This document shows, in pieces, positions 17,265 to 26,375 of a stretch of DNA of 64,000 nt (position 1 is the first letter of the stretch; every line of letters begins with the position of its first letter). The DNA lies in assembly GCF_002261185.1 (NCBI RefSeq), contig NZ_NEVQ01000022.1, positions 558,001-622,000 on the forward strand, read 5' to 3'. The stretch is from Bordetella genomosp. 4 (lineage in GTDB: Bacteria > Pseudomonadota > Gammaproteobacteria > Burkholderiales > Burkholderiaceae_B). The position numbers and the translations under genes were made by a program. The notes under the pieces were generated by a model, which worked only from the letters and a program-made list of their open reading frames with translations, made no database searches and was not told where the DNA came from.

Positions 17265-17331
17265 GGCAGTAAAACTCCTTCGAAATGAATTCCGTAATGC
17301 GTTGATCGAAACAGGCCGTCGATCGAAGATG

Positions 17332-17940
17332 TCAGACTTCCTGGTTTACTATGGGTTTGCGCAGCCCATCCCAACGCTCTAGCAGATGGGTATGCTTGAT
17401 ACCGAACAGGTCCAACACACGTCCCACCGTGTGATTCACCACATCGTCCAGGGATTTGGGTTGGTTATAAAAAGCGGGAACGGGAGGGCAAACGATCGCC
17501 CCCATTTCGGTCACACTGGTCATATTGCGCAGATGTGCCAGATTCAATGGCGTCTCGCGCGCCAGCAGCACCACGCGGCGTCGCTCTTTCAGGGCGACGT
17601 CTGCGGCACGGCTGACCAGGTTGTCCGCCATGCCCAGTGCGACAGAGGCCAACGTTTTCATCGAACAAGGGGCGATCACCATGCCGTCGGTGGCAAACGA
17701 ACCGCTCGATATCGATGCACCGATATCCTTGACGCTATGCACCACGTCGGCCAGGCTTTCTATCTCGGAGCGCTTCATCGACAGCTCCTGCGCAGCGGTC
17801 AGCGCCCCCGAACTGGACATCACCAGATGGCTTTCCCATTCCGGGTGGCGGCGCAGCTCCTGCAGGATCCGCACGCCATAGATCGCGCCGCTGGCGCCGG
17901 TAATGGCAACGATCAAGCGCCTGCGAATAGGCTCGGTCAT
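17332..17940 (-). CDS. hmfG: UbiX-like flavin prenyltransferase (HmfG)
   Basis: The 202-residue protein has the UbiX pattern: 'AITGASGAIYGVRIL' for FMN binding, 'MSSSGALTA', 'FATDGMVIAPCSMKTLASVALG' and 'LLARETPLN'. UbiX proteins attach a dimethylallyl group to FMN to make prenyl-FMN, the cofactor of UbiD decarboxylases. Its ATG overlaps the UbiD-type stop by 4 bp (ATGA), so the two are coupled. The pair corresponds to HmfFG, which decarboxylates 2,5-furandicarboxylate to 2-furoate. Confidence 0.92.
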   Translation of the reverse strand: MTEPIRRRLIVAITGASGAIYGVRILQELRRHPEWESHLVMSSSGALTAAQELSMKRSEIESLADVVHSVKDIGASISSGSFATDGMVIAPCSMKTLASVALGMADNLVSRAADVALKERRRVVLLARETPLNLAHLRNMTSVTEMGAIVCPPVPAFYNQPKSLDDVVNHTVGRVLDLFGIKHTHLLERWDGLRKPIVNQEV

Positions 17941-19379
17941 GATTGGGCCAATGAAGTGAAATCGACACGGCGCCCCGGCTCGATCCAGGCCGTGAGATCT
18001 ATCGAATCCTCACCGGGCACGCGCACTCGGGTGAAGGTATGCTCGTGATAGACCACCGGTCGCGTAGCGTCCAGGCCGAGCTTTGCGCTCAAGCCCTGCT
18101 CGTGCACGGGAGCAACGCCGTCGCCTGCTCCCACCGTGGTCGAAGGATCCAGCGCGGAACCTTGCGCGCCGCTGATCACCACCATATCGCGGTCCGCCTG
18201 AAACCGCGTCGCCACAGCCCATTCGACTTGCTGGGGATCGTGGACCTCGACATCTTCGTCCACGACGATGACTTTCTTGATGTCATAGTGGGCGCCAAAG
18301 GCACACAAGATGACATTTTTTGGCTGTCCCTCATGCGTCTTGCGCAGTTTGACGTAGAGATGATAACGCCCTACCCCGCCTATCGACAGGTGCACGTCCA
18401 GAACGTTCGGGAAACTACGTTGCAGATGAGCCAGCAATGTGGCCTCACGCGGAATGGAGCCCAGCAACAGGTGTTCCATCTCTGCCGGCACGATGGTGTG
18501 GAATATGGGTGCCTGCCTATGGGTAATCACATCGACAGCGATAACCTCGCGCTGTTCGCGCGCACTGTAGTAGCGGGGGAACTCGCCGAACGGGCCTTCC
18601 ATCTCCCGCTCGTCACATAAAATACGGCCCTCGATGACGATTTCCGCATCGGCGGGCACATGCACATTGTTGGTCAGGCACTGCGCCACACGCAACGGAC
18701 TGCCATGCAATGAGCCGGCGATTTCCAGCTCGTCGTAGTCAATCTGCGTAATCGCCTGCGAGGCCAACAATGTCAAAGGATCGGCGCCGATGACGATCGC
18801 AATCGGCAGATCTTCTCCGCGGCGCTGGGCCTCTTTATAGAAAGCATATAGATGACGCGGCAGCATCAGGATCGCCATGCGATCTTTGCCATGCACCTGA
18901 ATACGGTTGATGGATACGTTCTGCACACCCGTCGCGGGATTGCGCGCGATCACCATACCCGCCGTGATATACGGGCCGTTGTCGTGTTCGCTGTGGGTTG
19001 GAACCGGCAGCACTGCGCGCACATCGGGCTGCCGATGCACCACCTGTTGACAAGATGCCTCCGCCTGCGGGACCAACTGGCTCGGCAATGGCTGCTCGGC
19101 AGCCGCGCGGAAGGTCGCCAGCAGCTCGGATTCCGATACGCCCATGGCCTCTGCAATCCATGAACGGCGTGCCATAAAGCCAGAGACGACGGGAATACTG
19201 TGGCCATCGGGCTGCGGAAAATAAGCTGCCTGCCGGCCGTCCAGGAGCTTGGCGATAGCCACCAGTTCATGCTCCAGGGCGGCTCCCGGCTTGATGACGG
19301 CCAGCCGGTCTGTGGCGGACAAGTGACTGAGCCAGCCACGCAGGTCAGTGTGTACGGTTTTTCGAGCTTCAGAATTCAT
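17937..19379 (-). CDS. hmfF: UbiD-family prenyl-FMN decarboxylase, probable 2,5-furandicarboxylate decarboxylase (HmfF)
   Basis: The 480-residue protein carries the UbiD catalytic Arg-Glu-Glu set: Arg159 in 'VSINRIQVHG', and Glu261 and Glu266 in 'EGPFGEF'. It decarboxylates (reversibly in some members) an unsaturated or aromatic acid using prenyl-FMN made by the next gene. The ATG at 19379 is used here; a GTG at 19466 is in frame but overlaps the ligase gene by 44 bp and adds non-conserved residues. The setting among furoyl-CoA genes points to HmfF. A hydroxyarylic acid decarboxylase is the main alternative. Confidence 0.88.
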   Translation of the reverse strand: MNSEARKTVHTDLRGWLSHLSATDRLAVIKPGAALEHELVAIAKLLDGRQAAYFPQPDGHSIPVVSGFMARRSWIAEAMGVSESELLATFRAAAEQPLPSQLVPQAEASCQQVVHRQPDVRAVLPVPTHSEHDNGPYITAGMVIARNPATGVQNVSINRIQVHGKDRMAILMLPRHLYAFYKEAQRRGEDLPIAIVIGADPLTLLASQAITQIDYDELEIAGSLHGSPLRVAQCLTNNVHVPADAEIVIEGRILCDEREMEGPFGEFPRYYSAREQREVIAVDVITHRQAPIFHTIVPAEMEHLLLGSIPREATLLAHLQRSFPNVLDVHLSIGGVGRYHLYVKLRKTHEGQPKNVILCAFGAHYDIKKVIVVDEDVEVHDPQQVEWAVATRFQADRDMVVISGAQGSALDPSTTVGAGDGVAPVHEQGLSAKLGLDATRPVVYHEHTFTRVRVPGEDSIDLTAWIEPGRRVDFTSLAQS

Positions 19380-19422
19380 GATGTTCAATTCGACGTTGTA
19401 ATGGGCAGTGCCGGGCGGCCGG

Positions 19423-20970
19423 CTATTGAGATCCAGAGGTGGCAGTCGTATCGGCCACGTACTCACCCGCGGTCAGCTTGCGGCGCAGCACCTTGCCTAC
19501 CGGCGACTTTGGAATCTCATTGACGAACACATATTCTCGCGGCCGCTTGAAATTCAGCAGGTCGGAGCTGCGGCAATGCGCGTCCAATTCCGTGGCGTCC
19601 ACCCAAGCTTTGCGCTTGACGAAGGCGACGACGCGCTGCCCCCAGCGCTCGTCCGGCATACCCGCGACCGTCACTTCGTCAACCGCCGGATGCAACGACA
19701 GCACCGACTCGATGTCGACGGGAGAGATGTTTTCACCGCCGCTGATGATCATGTCGTCCACGCGCCCTGTGACGAATAGATCACCGTCGCCATCGATGTA
19801 GCCCGTATCGCCCGTGCAATACCATCCATTGCGAATGGATTTGGCGTCGGCGTCCGGACGGTTCCAGTATCCCTCGAACGCTTCATCGCCTGCGAGGTCC
19901 ACAATGATCTGGCCTTCTTCTCCGGGAGCAGCGAGCGTATCCGGATCGTCCGCGCCCAGCGCAATGACACGTAGCCGCGTATTGATGCCAGCCTTGCCGG
20001 CACTGCCTGGTTTACGGGTTGCATCGGCATCGACCGCAAAGGTGTAAACCTCTGAGGAGCCGTAGTGATTGACGAACAATTTTGGTTCGAACACACGATC
20101 CAGGCGCTGGAGCAACGCGTCGTGCATCGGTGCGCCCGCGAAACCGAGCTTGCTGACAGACGAAACGTCGGTCTTGCGTTGTTCCAGGCAGGTCAACATG
20201 TCGTGATACAGCGTGGGAACCAGGTACAGGCAGCTCAAACGGTGCTCTTCGATCGCCTGCAGAGTCAACGCAGGATCGAACTTCGGCATGCACACGAAAA
20301 ATCCATCTACCAGCGCCATGGCCAGCAGCGAACGCACGCCCATGGTGTGATATAGCGGCATCACACCCAATGTGCGCTCACCGCGGCCATAGAGATTCTG
20401 CGCGACATGGGCCAGCGCGGCGGCACGCTCGTGGCGATGACGACGGGGCACGCCCTTGGGCTTTCCAGTCGTACCCGATGTGTACAGCATCAGAGAGAAA
20501 TCGTCCGCTTTCGCCTCTGGCACTAACGCCACGCCCCGATGTTCCTCGATCAGGGAAGCGAAACGAATGCAGTCTGCCGCGACGTCGCCGACGGCCACAG
20601 CGGGCACGTTACATTGCGCGGCGGCCGGCACGACAGCCTCGGCGGTGATTGGCTCGAAGAATACCGCGCGGACATCCGCATCCTGAATGCAATAGACGAC
20701 CTCGTCCTCCTTGGCTCGCCAATTCAGCGGCGTCACTACCATGCCGAGAAATTGGCACGCCCAATGCAACGTAGCCATCTCATAGCGATTCTGCAGCACG
20801 GCCAAGACGCGGTCGCCCTGGCGCAAGCCCATTCCTTTCAGGCCTGCGGCCAACGCGGCGATGTCGTCGTGCCATTGGGCATAGCTGCATACTTTGTCGC
20901 CATCGGCAACAGCCAACGCGCCGGGACTGCGCTCGACGCTTTGCAAAAAGGTCCTTCCGAGATCCAGCAT
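19423..20970 (-). CDS. hmfD: AMP-forming acyl-CoA ligase, probable 2-furoate-CoA ligase (HmfD)
   Basis: The 515-residue protein belongs to the ANL adenylating family. It has the P-loop-like 'YTSGTTGKPKGVP', 'YGSSE' and 'GWYCTGDTGYIDGDG', and a C-terminal 'PKSPVGKVLRRKL' with the catalytic lysine. It activates a carboxylic acid to the CoA thioester with ATP. The ATG at 20970 lies two bases after the iron-sulfur subunit stop. Next to a three-subunit molybdenum dehydrogenase it matches HmfD, which makes 2-furoyl-CoA. A benzoate- or hydroxybenzoate-CoA ligase would look similar by sequence alone. Confidence 0.85.
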   Translation of the reverse strand: MLDLGRTFLQSVERSPGALAVADGDKVCSYAQWHDDIAALAAGLKGMGLRQGDRVLAVLQNRYEMATLHWACQFLGMVVTPLNWRAKEDEVVYCIQDADVRAVFFEPITAEAVVPAAAQCNVPAVAVGDVAADCIRFASLIEEHRGVALVPEAKADDFSLMLYTSGTTGKPKGVPRRHRHERAAALAHVAQNLYGRGERTLGVMPLYHTMGVRSLLAMALVDGFFVCMPKFDPALTLQAIEEHRLSCLYLVPTLYHDMLTCLEQRKTDVSSVSKLGFAGAPMHDALLQRLDRVFEPKLFVNHYGSSEVYTFAVDADATRKPGSAGKAGINTRLRVIALGADDPDTLAAPGEEGQIIVDLAGDEAFEGYWNRPDADAKSIRNGWYCTGDTGYIDGDGDLFVTGRVDDMIISGGENISPVDIESVLSLHPAVDEVTVAGMPDERWGQRVVAFVKRKAWVDATELDAHCRSSDLLNFKRPREYVFVNEIPKSPVGKVLRRKLTAGEYVADTTATSGSQ

Positions 20971-20972
20971 GT

Positions 20973-21485
20973 TCACTCCGCTTTCTGTAAGGCTTCGCGT
21001 CGTTCGGCGGCCGTTTCCAGGACCGCTTTGACGATGTTCGTATAGCCCGTGCACCGGCACAGATGGCCCGACAACATGTCGCGCACTTCTTGTTCCGTCG
21101 GGTCGGGATTGCGTTTCAGATAATCCTGGCAAGACATCAGGATCCCTGCGGTGCAGAATCCGCACTGCAGTGCATGGTTGCGGCGAAATGCACGCTGCAG
21201 ATCGTTCAGGTCCCGCTCATCGTTGGCCAGCCCCTCGACCGTATCGATACAGCGGCCGTCGGCCTGCACTGCCAATGTCATGCACGCGCGCCCGGCCACC
21301 CCATCGATGAGCACAGTGCAAGCCCCGCATACGCCATGCTCGCAGCCTACGTGGGTGCCCGTCGCGCCCAATCCGTGGCGCAGATGATCGGACAGCAAGG
21401 TGCGCGGCTCGCACGCTGCGCGGCGTGGCTGGCCGTTCAATATGAACGACACGACATGGGTCTCTTCGCGGCTTAATCGTTTCAT
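20973..21485 (-). CDS. hmfC: [2Fe-2S] small subunit of furoyl-CoA dehydrogenase-like molybdenum hydroxylase (HmfC)
   Basis: The 170-residue protein has the eight cysteines of the xanthine-oxidase family iron-sulfur subunit. The N-terminal plant-type cluster is in 'CEHGVCGACTVLIDG' plus a further Cys, and the C-terminal cluster is in 'CGFCTAGILMSC' and 'LCRCTGYTNI'. It passes electrons from the molybdenum site to FAD. Its ATG overlaps the FAD subunit stop by 4 bp. In the hmf pathway the three subunits hydroxylate 2-furoyl-CoA at C5. Confidence 0.92.
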   Translation of the reverse strand: MKRLSREETHVVSFILNGQPRRAACEPRTLLSDHLRHGLGATGTHVGCEHGVCGACTVLIDGVAGRACMTLAVQADGRCIDTVEGLANDERDLNDLQRAFRRNHALQCGFCTAGILMSCQDYLKRNPDPTEQEVRDMLSGHLCRCTGYTNIVKAVLETAAERREALQKAE

Positions 21486-22330
21486 GGTTTTCTCCCGCTC
21501 ACCTCATCACCACGACCGGCGACTCTTTGCAATGCACGTGCGCCCAGCGTACGTACCAAATGACGGCGGAATATCGCGGAAGCGTGCGCATCGTCCTGCG
21601 CATCCAGCTGCCAAGCAAAATCATTCAGGGCAGCCTCCAGGTCCGGTGCCTGCAATCTGGGCCATCGCCGCACGGTGGGTCTGTCAGCGACGCCACCGAC
21701 CGCCAGTGTCAGTTGCTTATCGTCGGCTACCGCCGCGACGGAAACGATGGCGAAATCGCCATGTCGTGACGAGAACTCGTCAAAGGCGTAGCGTGTGTCC
21801 GGCCGCGCCATGGGATAGCGCACCGCCTCCACGATTTCATCGGCGGCCCGCGCAGTCATCAGCATGCCTTGGAAAAACTCCTCTGCAGGCAACACGCGCT
21901 GCTTGCGTCGCGTGCGTAATAGCACCTCGCCCCCCAAAGCGGCCAACACCAATGGCAGTTCCGCGCTGGGATCGGCGTGCGCGACCGATCCACAGACTGT
22001 TCCGCGATTGCGAATCTGGAAATGCGAGATGAAAGGAATCGCCTGGGCCAACATGGGCACTTCGTGATGCAGATCCGCACGCCACTCCACCGTTGCCTGT
22101 GTCGCGGCAGCGCCTACTGTCAGCCAACCGTTTTCCGCTTTGACATAGTCCAGATCTGCAGCGCGGGAAATATCGATCAACGCTGCCGGCTGGGCCAGGC
22201 GCATGTTCAATACCGCCATCAATGATTGGCCGCCGGCCAGAATGCGGCCATCGGAGCCCAGTTCGGCCAAGGCGTCGACGGCATCTTGTGCGCTGTCAGC
22301 GCGTATGTAATCAAAGGCTTGCGGCTTCAT
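21482..22330 (-). CDS. hmfB: FAD-binding medium subunit of furoyl-CoA dehydrogenase-like molybdenum hydroxylase (HmfB)
   Basis: The 282-residue protein has the CoxM-type FAD fold: 'FDYIRADSAQDAV', 'GRILAGGQSLMAVLNMRLAQP', and the second binding loop 'RNRGTVCGSVAHADPSAELP'. The ATG at 22330 overlaps the large subunit stop by 4 bp; an upstream start would add 12 residues inside that gene. It accepts electrons from the iron-sulfur subunit. The gene order large-medium-small fits the hmfABC set. Confidence 0.92.
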   Translation of the reverse strand: MKPQAFDYIRADSAQDAVDALAELGSDGRILAGGQSLMAVLNMRLAQPAALIDISRAADLDYVKAENGWLTVGAAATQATVEWRADLHHEVPMLAQAIPFISHFQIRNRGTVCGSVAHADPSAELPLVLAALGGEVLLRTRRKQRVLPAEEFFQGMLMTARAADEIVEAVRYPMARPDTRYAFDEFSSRHGDFAIVSVAAVADDKQLTLAVGGVADRPTVRRWPRLQAPDLEAALNDFAWQLDAQDDAHASAIFRRHLVRTLGARALQRVAGRGDEVSGRKP

Positions 22331-25302
22331 GATTTGCGCCCCCAACGGCCGAGCAGCCGCCGCCACCAGGAGAGCCTGGTCTCGCCACCAGCCTGCCGGC
22401 CCAATTGATCAAAAAGTTGGCGCAACACGATGCGGGCTGCGCCCTCCAGCATCCGCCCCCCTACTGCGGCGACTTTGCCTGAGACTTCAGCTTCGTAGTC
22501 GTAGCTCAGCAAGGTGCCAGCGCCGTCGGCGGTCAACGTCACCAGGCCGCTGCCCTTGGCCGTACCCACGCTGGAGATGCCTGTCCCGGACAAGCGCAGG
22601 CTATGGGGCGGATTCAGATCAGACAAGGCGACCTCGGCGGCATAGCGTGCTTTGATCATTCCGACGCCCACGGTGACATCTGCGCGATAGCGGCTATCGC
22701 CGTTCGGCGTCAGCGCGTTGCAGCCGGGAATGACTTTGGCCAACGCGACAGGATCCATCAGTACGGCATAGACGGCTTCGGGCGTTGCCGCTAATCTCAC
22801 TTCGCCGCGGGCCGAGAGCGATTTGCCACGCTTCCCTGAGGCTTCGGGTATTGTCTGCGCCCCTGCAGAGGGTGGCGGGTCTGCCATACCGATCAATGCC
22901 ATGACTTTAGATGGCGTCAACGGCAAGGTCACATCACTGACGCCTAGCGCATCGGCCACTGCATTGGCGATACAGACCGGCGTGCTCATGTTGTTGCCCT
23001 CGCCCAACCCTTTTGCCCCCAACGGGGTAAACGGGCTAGGCGTTTCCATGTGCAATATCACTGGCTCTGGCACTTCGCACGTGGTGGGCACGAGATAGTC
23101 CGCAAAGGTTCCGGACTGGAAGCTGCCATCCTGACCGTAGCGAAACTCTTCCATCAGTGCCGCGCCCAGCCCCTGCGCGAATGCGCCGCGTATCTGCCCG
23201 TCCGCCAACGCGGGATTGAGGATACGGCCGGCGTCATGCGTGGTGATATAGCGGTCAATACGTACGCGTCCGGTGACACGGTCGACTTCAACTGCACATA
23301 CATCAAAAGCGAAACCGTAAGCGGCAGAGGTATTGACGCGATCCTGATCGTCTGGCGCCGTCAGCTGCGGCGGAGTCCAGAACACGGTCTCGCGCAAACC
23401 TGGCTCGACCCCCTCGGGTAGCAACGCCGGGGCCCAGTGCGGATTGGCGGCCAGACGGGTAAATGGCTGAGCCGCCTCGGGGCGGTTGCGCGGGGCGATT
23501 TTTCCTTCGGAGAAAACAATCTCATCGGCCTGGCAACCGAGCTGCGATGCGGCGATGCCGGCCAGTTTCTCGCGCAGCCGGCACGCCGCGAGATGCACGG
23601 TTCCAGCCACGGCGCCGGCAAAACGGCTGGAATAATTGCCTGCCGCTACGGACCAGCCGTCCTTTTGCGTATCGAACTCAATGTTGACGGTGACGTTATC
23701 CGGGTCCACGCCAAGCACATCGGCAACGATCTGCGCGCATACCGTTTTGTGCCCCTGCCCTGCCGGCGCCGACGCGATCACCACGCTGACTCCGCCCAGA
23801 GGGTCCACCGCCACCGTCGCGGCGGCAATGGCGCCATTCTTGGGACCGGCTTTCTCGCGGGCCTCGCGCGGCATCACCGTCGTGATATAGCCCATGTTGG
23901 AGATCGACGGCTCGACGATCGCCGCGTAGCCGATACCGTACAACCCGCCACGCGCGCGTACCTCATCGCGACGCGCCAGCAACTGATCCAATCCGCCTTC
24001 GTTGCGGACCAGATCGAGCGCCCCCTGGTAGTCCCCAGAATCAATCAAGGCGCCAGCCGCGGCTCGGTAGGGAAAGGCATCCGCCGCAATGAAGTTCCGG
24101 CGATACAGCTCGATCGGGTCAATACTCAGTTGCTGAGCGATACGCTGCATCAGGCGTTCGAGCGCGAAATACACCTGCGGGCCGCCAAAGCCGCGCACCA
24201 ATCCGGCAGGCGTCTTGTTGGTCAGTACCACGCGGTTACGCACAGCCAGGTTGCGAATATCGTAGGCGCCCGTGAGGCAGCCATGCATGCGATAGAACGT
24301 AGCGGGCTCAGGCGCTCGCAGATAACCACCACAGTCATCGAATTGATCAAAGGACAATGCGGTAATGCGGCCATCCGCGTTGACTGCTGCCTCGATATGC
24401 GCCAAACGCCCCGTGGCCGAGGTCGCGGCCGCCAGATGTTCCAACCGGTCCTCAACCCACTTTACCGGTGCGCCCGCCTTGCGTGACGCCAGGCACATCA
24501 ACACCGCGTACGGAAATACCGCCTGCTTCACACCAAAACTGCCGCCTGAATCGGCAAAGGTGCGATGCCGCAGCCGATTGCCGGGGACTTTCAGAGCTAA
24601 TGCCATCACGGTGTGCAGCGAGAATGGCCCCATGAAGTTGGACTGCACGTCATAGCCGTCCTGCGCCGACAGGTATTCGGCCACCACAACTGCACACTCG
24701 ATAGGCGTGCAGGAGTTGCGAGGATAACGGACCGTCAACCCTATCCGATGTGCCGCAGCGGCAAAGGCGGCCTCGGGATCGCCATAGCGAAAGGAACGAT
24801 CGCTCACGACATTAGTGCCGACCTTTTCGTGCAGAATTGGCGCATCCTCGGCAATGGCATCTTCAATCGAGACCGCTGCGCCTAATGGCTCATAAGCGAC
24901 CTGGATCAGATCCGCGCCGTCTTCTGCGAGGTACCTGTTTTCTGCTATCACAACGGCGACAGGCTCGCCCACGTAACGTACACGGTCAATGGCGAGAGAC
25001 CACTGCTCCATCGGTTGTTTGACCCCGACGACAAACGGACGTGACCATGCTGCAAGATCCTGCCCGGTCAACACGGCACGCACACCCGGTAAGGCCAGAG
25101 CGCTTGTACTGTCGATCCCAGTCAATTTCGCGTGAGCATGGGGCGAACGCACGATGGCGGCATGCAGGGTGCCCGGGCGTAACGCGGCATCGTCGCCATA
25201 CTGGCCACGTCCGGTCAGGATGGCCTGGTCTTCTACCCGTTGCCGCCGCATTCCGACATGCGTACGTGTCGCGTCCAGCGTCGATTGATTGCTTGCATCC
25301 AT
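22327..25302 (-). CDS. hmfA: Molybdopterin large subunit fused to a CoxG-like domain (HmfA)
   Basis: The 991-residue protein is a xanthine-oxidase family molybdenum subunit (about residues 15-800). It has 'VRGFGGPQVYFALERLMQRI' region contacts to the cofactor and the catalytic Glu in 'KGLGEGNN'. From about residue 825 it continues into an SRPBCC/CoxG domain ('AATPEAVYAVLMDP...IPGC'), which in CO dehydrogenase systems is a separate membrane-recruiting protein. The fusion may tether the enzyme to the membrane or its quinone pool. It follows the Bug gene by 36 bp. The substrate, 2-furoyl-CoA, is inferred from neighbours. Confidence 0.88.
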   Translation of the reverse strand: MDASNQSTLDATRTHVGMRRQRVEDQAILTGRGQYGDDAALRPGTLHAAIVRSPHAHAKLTGIDSTSALALPGVRAVLTGQDLAAWSRPFVVGVKQPMEQWSLAIDRVRYVGEPVAVVIAENRYLAEDGADLIQVAYEPLGAAVSIEDAIAEDAPILHEKVGTNVVSDRSFRYGDPEAAFAAAAHRIGLTVRYPRNSCTPIECAVVVAEYLSAQDGYDVQSNFMGPFSLHTVMALALKVPGNRLRHRTFADSGGSFGVKQAVFPYAVLMCLASRKAGAPVKWVEDRLEHLAAATSATGRLAHIEAAVNADGRITALSFDQFDDCGGYLRAPEPATFYRMHGCLTGAYDIRNLAVRNRVVLTNKTPAGLVRGFGGPQVYFALERLMQRIAQQLSIDPIELYRRNFIAADAFPYRAAAGALIDSGDYQGALDLVRNEGGLDQLLARRDEVRARGGLYGIGYAAIVEPSISNMGYITTVMPREAREKAGPKNGAIAAATVAVDPLGGVSVVIASAPAGQGHKTVCAQIVADVLGVDPDNVTVNIEFDTQKDGWSVAAGNYSSRFAGAVAGTVHLAACRLREKLAGIAASQLGCQADEIVFSEGKIAPRNRPEAAQPFTRLAANPHWAPALLPEGVEPGLRETVFWTPPQLTAPDDQDRVNTSAAYGFAFDVCAVEVDRVTGRVRIDRYITTHDAGRILNPALADGQIRGAFAQGLGAALMEEFRYGQDGSFQSGTFADYLVPTTCEVPEPVILHMETPSPFTPLGAKGLGEGNNMSTPVCIANAVADALGVSDVTLPLTPSKVMALIGMADPPPSAGAQTIPEASGKRGKSLSARGEVRLAATPEAVYAVLMDPVALAKVIPGCNALTPNGDSRYRADVTVGVGMIKARYAAEVALSDLNPPHSLRLSGTGISSVGTAKGSGLVTLTADGAGTLLSYDYEAEVSGKVAAVGGRMLEGAARIVLRQLFDQLGRQAGGETRLSWWRRLLGRWGRKS

Positions 25303-25338
25303 ATTGCTGTTACCAAGCGTGGAGATGTTCCATACGTG

Positions 25339-26313
25339 TCACTCTGCCTTGATCCCCGCGCGCTCGATGACGGCGCCCCAGGTCTTCAGTTGCTGAGCGT
25401 AGAAATCGTGGAAACTCTGCACAGAGCCGCCGACCGGTTCGACGCCCTGATCCGCGAAGATTTTCTGGATCTCCGGCGATTTCAAGGCTTGATCCAAGAC
25501 CTCGTTCAAGCGTTCGACAATGGGTGCGGGTGTACCAGCTGGGGCAGCCAAGCCATACCAGACCGATACCCCAAAGCCGGGATAACCTTGCTCGGCCACA
25601 GTAGGAATGTCAGGTGCGAGCGGCGAGCGTTTATTGCTGGTCACGGCCAGGGCTCGTTCTTTGCCGGCTCTCATTTGCGGCAAAGCGCTGGGCGCGTTAT
25701 CGAACATGACATCCACCTCGCCCCCCAGCAATGCAGTGACCATTTGCGAGCTGCCTTTGTAGGGCACGTGCATGGTCGAGATCTTGGCGACCTCTTCGAA
25801 GTACGCCATGGTCAGATGATTCGACGTTCCGATCCCTGCGGTGGCGTAGTTCATCTGCCCAGGCTTCTGTTGCGCCTGCTTGACAAAATCAGCGAGGGTT
25901 TGGATCGGCGAATCTGCCTTGACCACCAGAAAATTAGGTGTCTGGGCGCCGACGATAATGGGAGAGAAGTCTTTCTGCCCGTCGTAGGGCAGCTTTTGGT
26001 ACAGGAACGTATTCGCAACCAGAGGGAAGCCGACGATGGTCAAGGTATAACCGTCCGGTGCGGCGCGAGCGCCTTGCTCGGTACCGACAATCGTGCCTGC
26101 GCCGGGTTTGTTTTCGACGATAAAGGGTTGCCCCAGCGCCTCTTGCAATTTCTTTGAGAACAGACGCGCCATCGTGTCATTGAAACCGCCTGGCGTGTAC
26201 GGCACGATGATGCGTACGGCTTTTTCGGGATAGGCGGCCTGAACCGCTGTGGCATGCCCAGCCGTCAGCCCCAAGATCGCTGCCGCGGCATAACGCCCTA
26301 TCGTTTTAATCAT
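25339..26313 (-). CDS. Bug/TctC-family periplasmic binding protein in the furan cluster
   Basis: This 324-residue protein has a signal peptide cut near 'VQAAYPEKAV' and the Bug signature 'VRIIVPYTPGGFND' with 'NKPGAGTIVG' and 'VPYKGSSQ'. GGAG precedes the ATG at 26313. It lies between the aldehyde dehydrogenase and the molybdenum subunit genes of the cluster, so its ligand may be a furan carboxylate. It is close in sequence to the separate Bug protein at 28068-29045, sharing 'YTPGGFNDT/YPPGGFNDT' and 'GTSNHLTMA/GSSNHLAMA', which suggests a local duplication. Confidence 0.92.
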   Translation of the reverse strand: MIKTIGRYAAAAILGLTAGHATAVQAAYPEKAVRIIVPYTPGGFNDTMARLFSKKLQEALGQPFIVENKPGAGTIVGTEQGARAAPDGYTLTIVGFPLVANTFLYQKLPYDGQKDFSPIIVGAQTPNFLVVKADSPIQTLADFVKQAQQKPGQMNYATAGIGTSNHLTMAYFEEVAKISTMHVPYKGSSQMVTALLGGEVDVMFDNAPSALPQMRAGKERALAVTSNKRSPLAPDIPTVAEQGYPGFGVSVWYGLAAPAGTPAPIVERLNEVLDQALKSPEIQKIFADQGVEPVGGSVQSFHDFYAQQLKTWGAVIERAGIKAE

Positions 26314-26375
26314 GAATAGTCTCCGTAATGCGGGCTTTTTCGCCCTGTTCTTCATTTGCGGAAGCGCCGGTAGCG

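Noticed and set aside
23437-24486. 349-codon plus-strand frame opposite the molybdenum subunit gene
   Set aside because: Antisense shadow with no motifs; the opposite strand encodes a strongly conserved enzyme.
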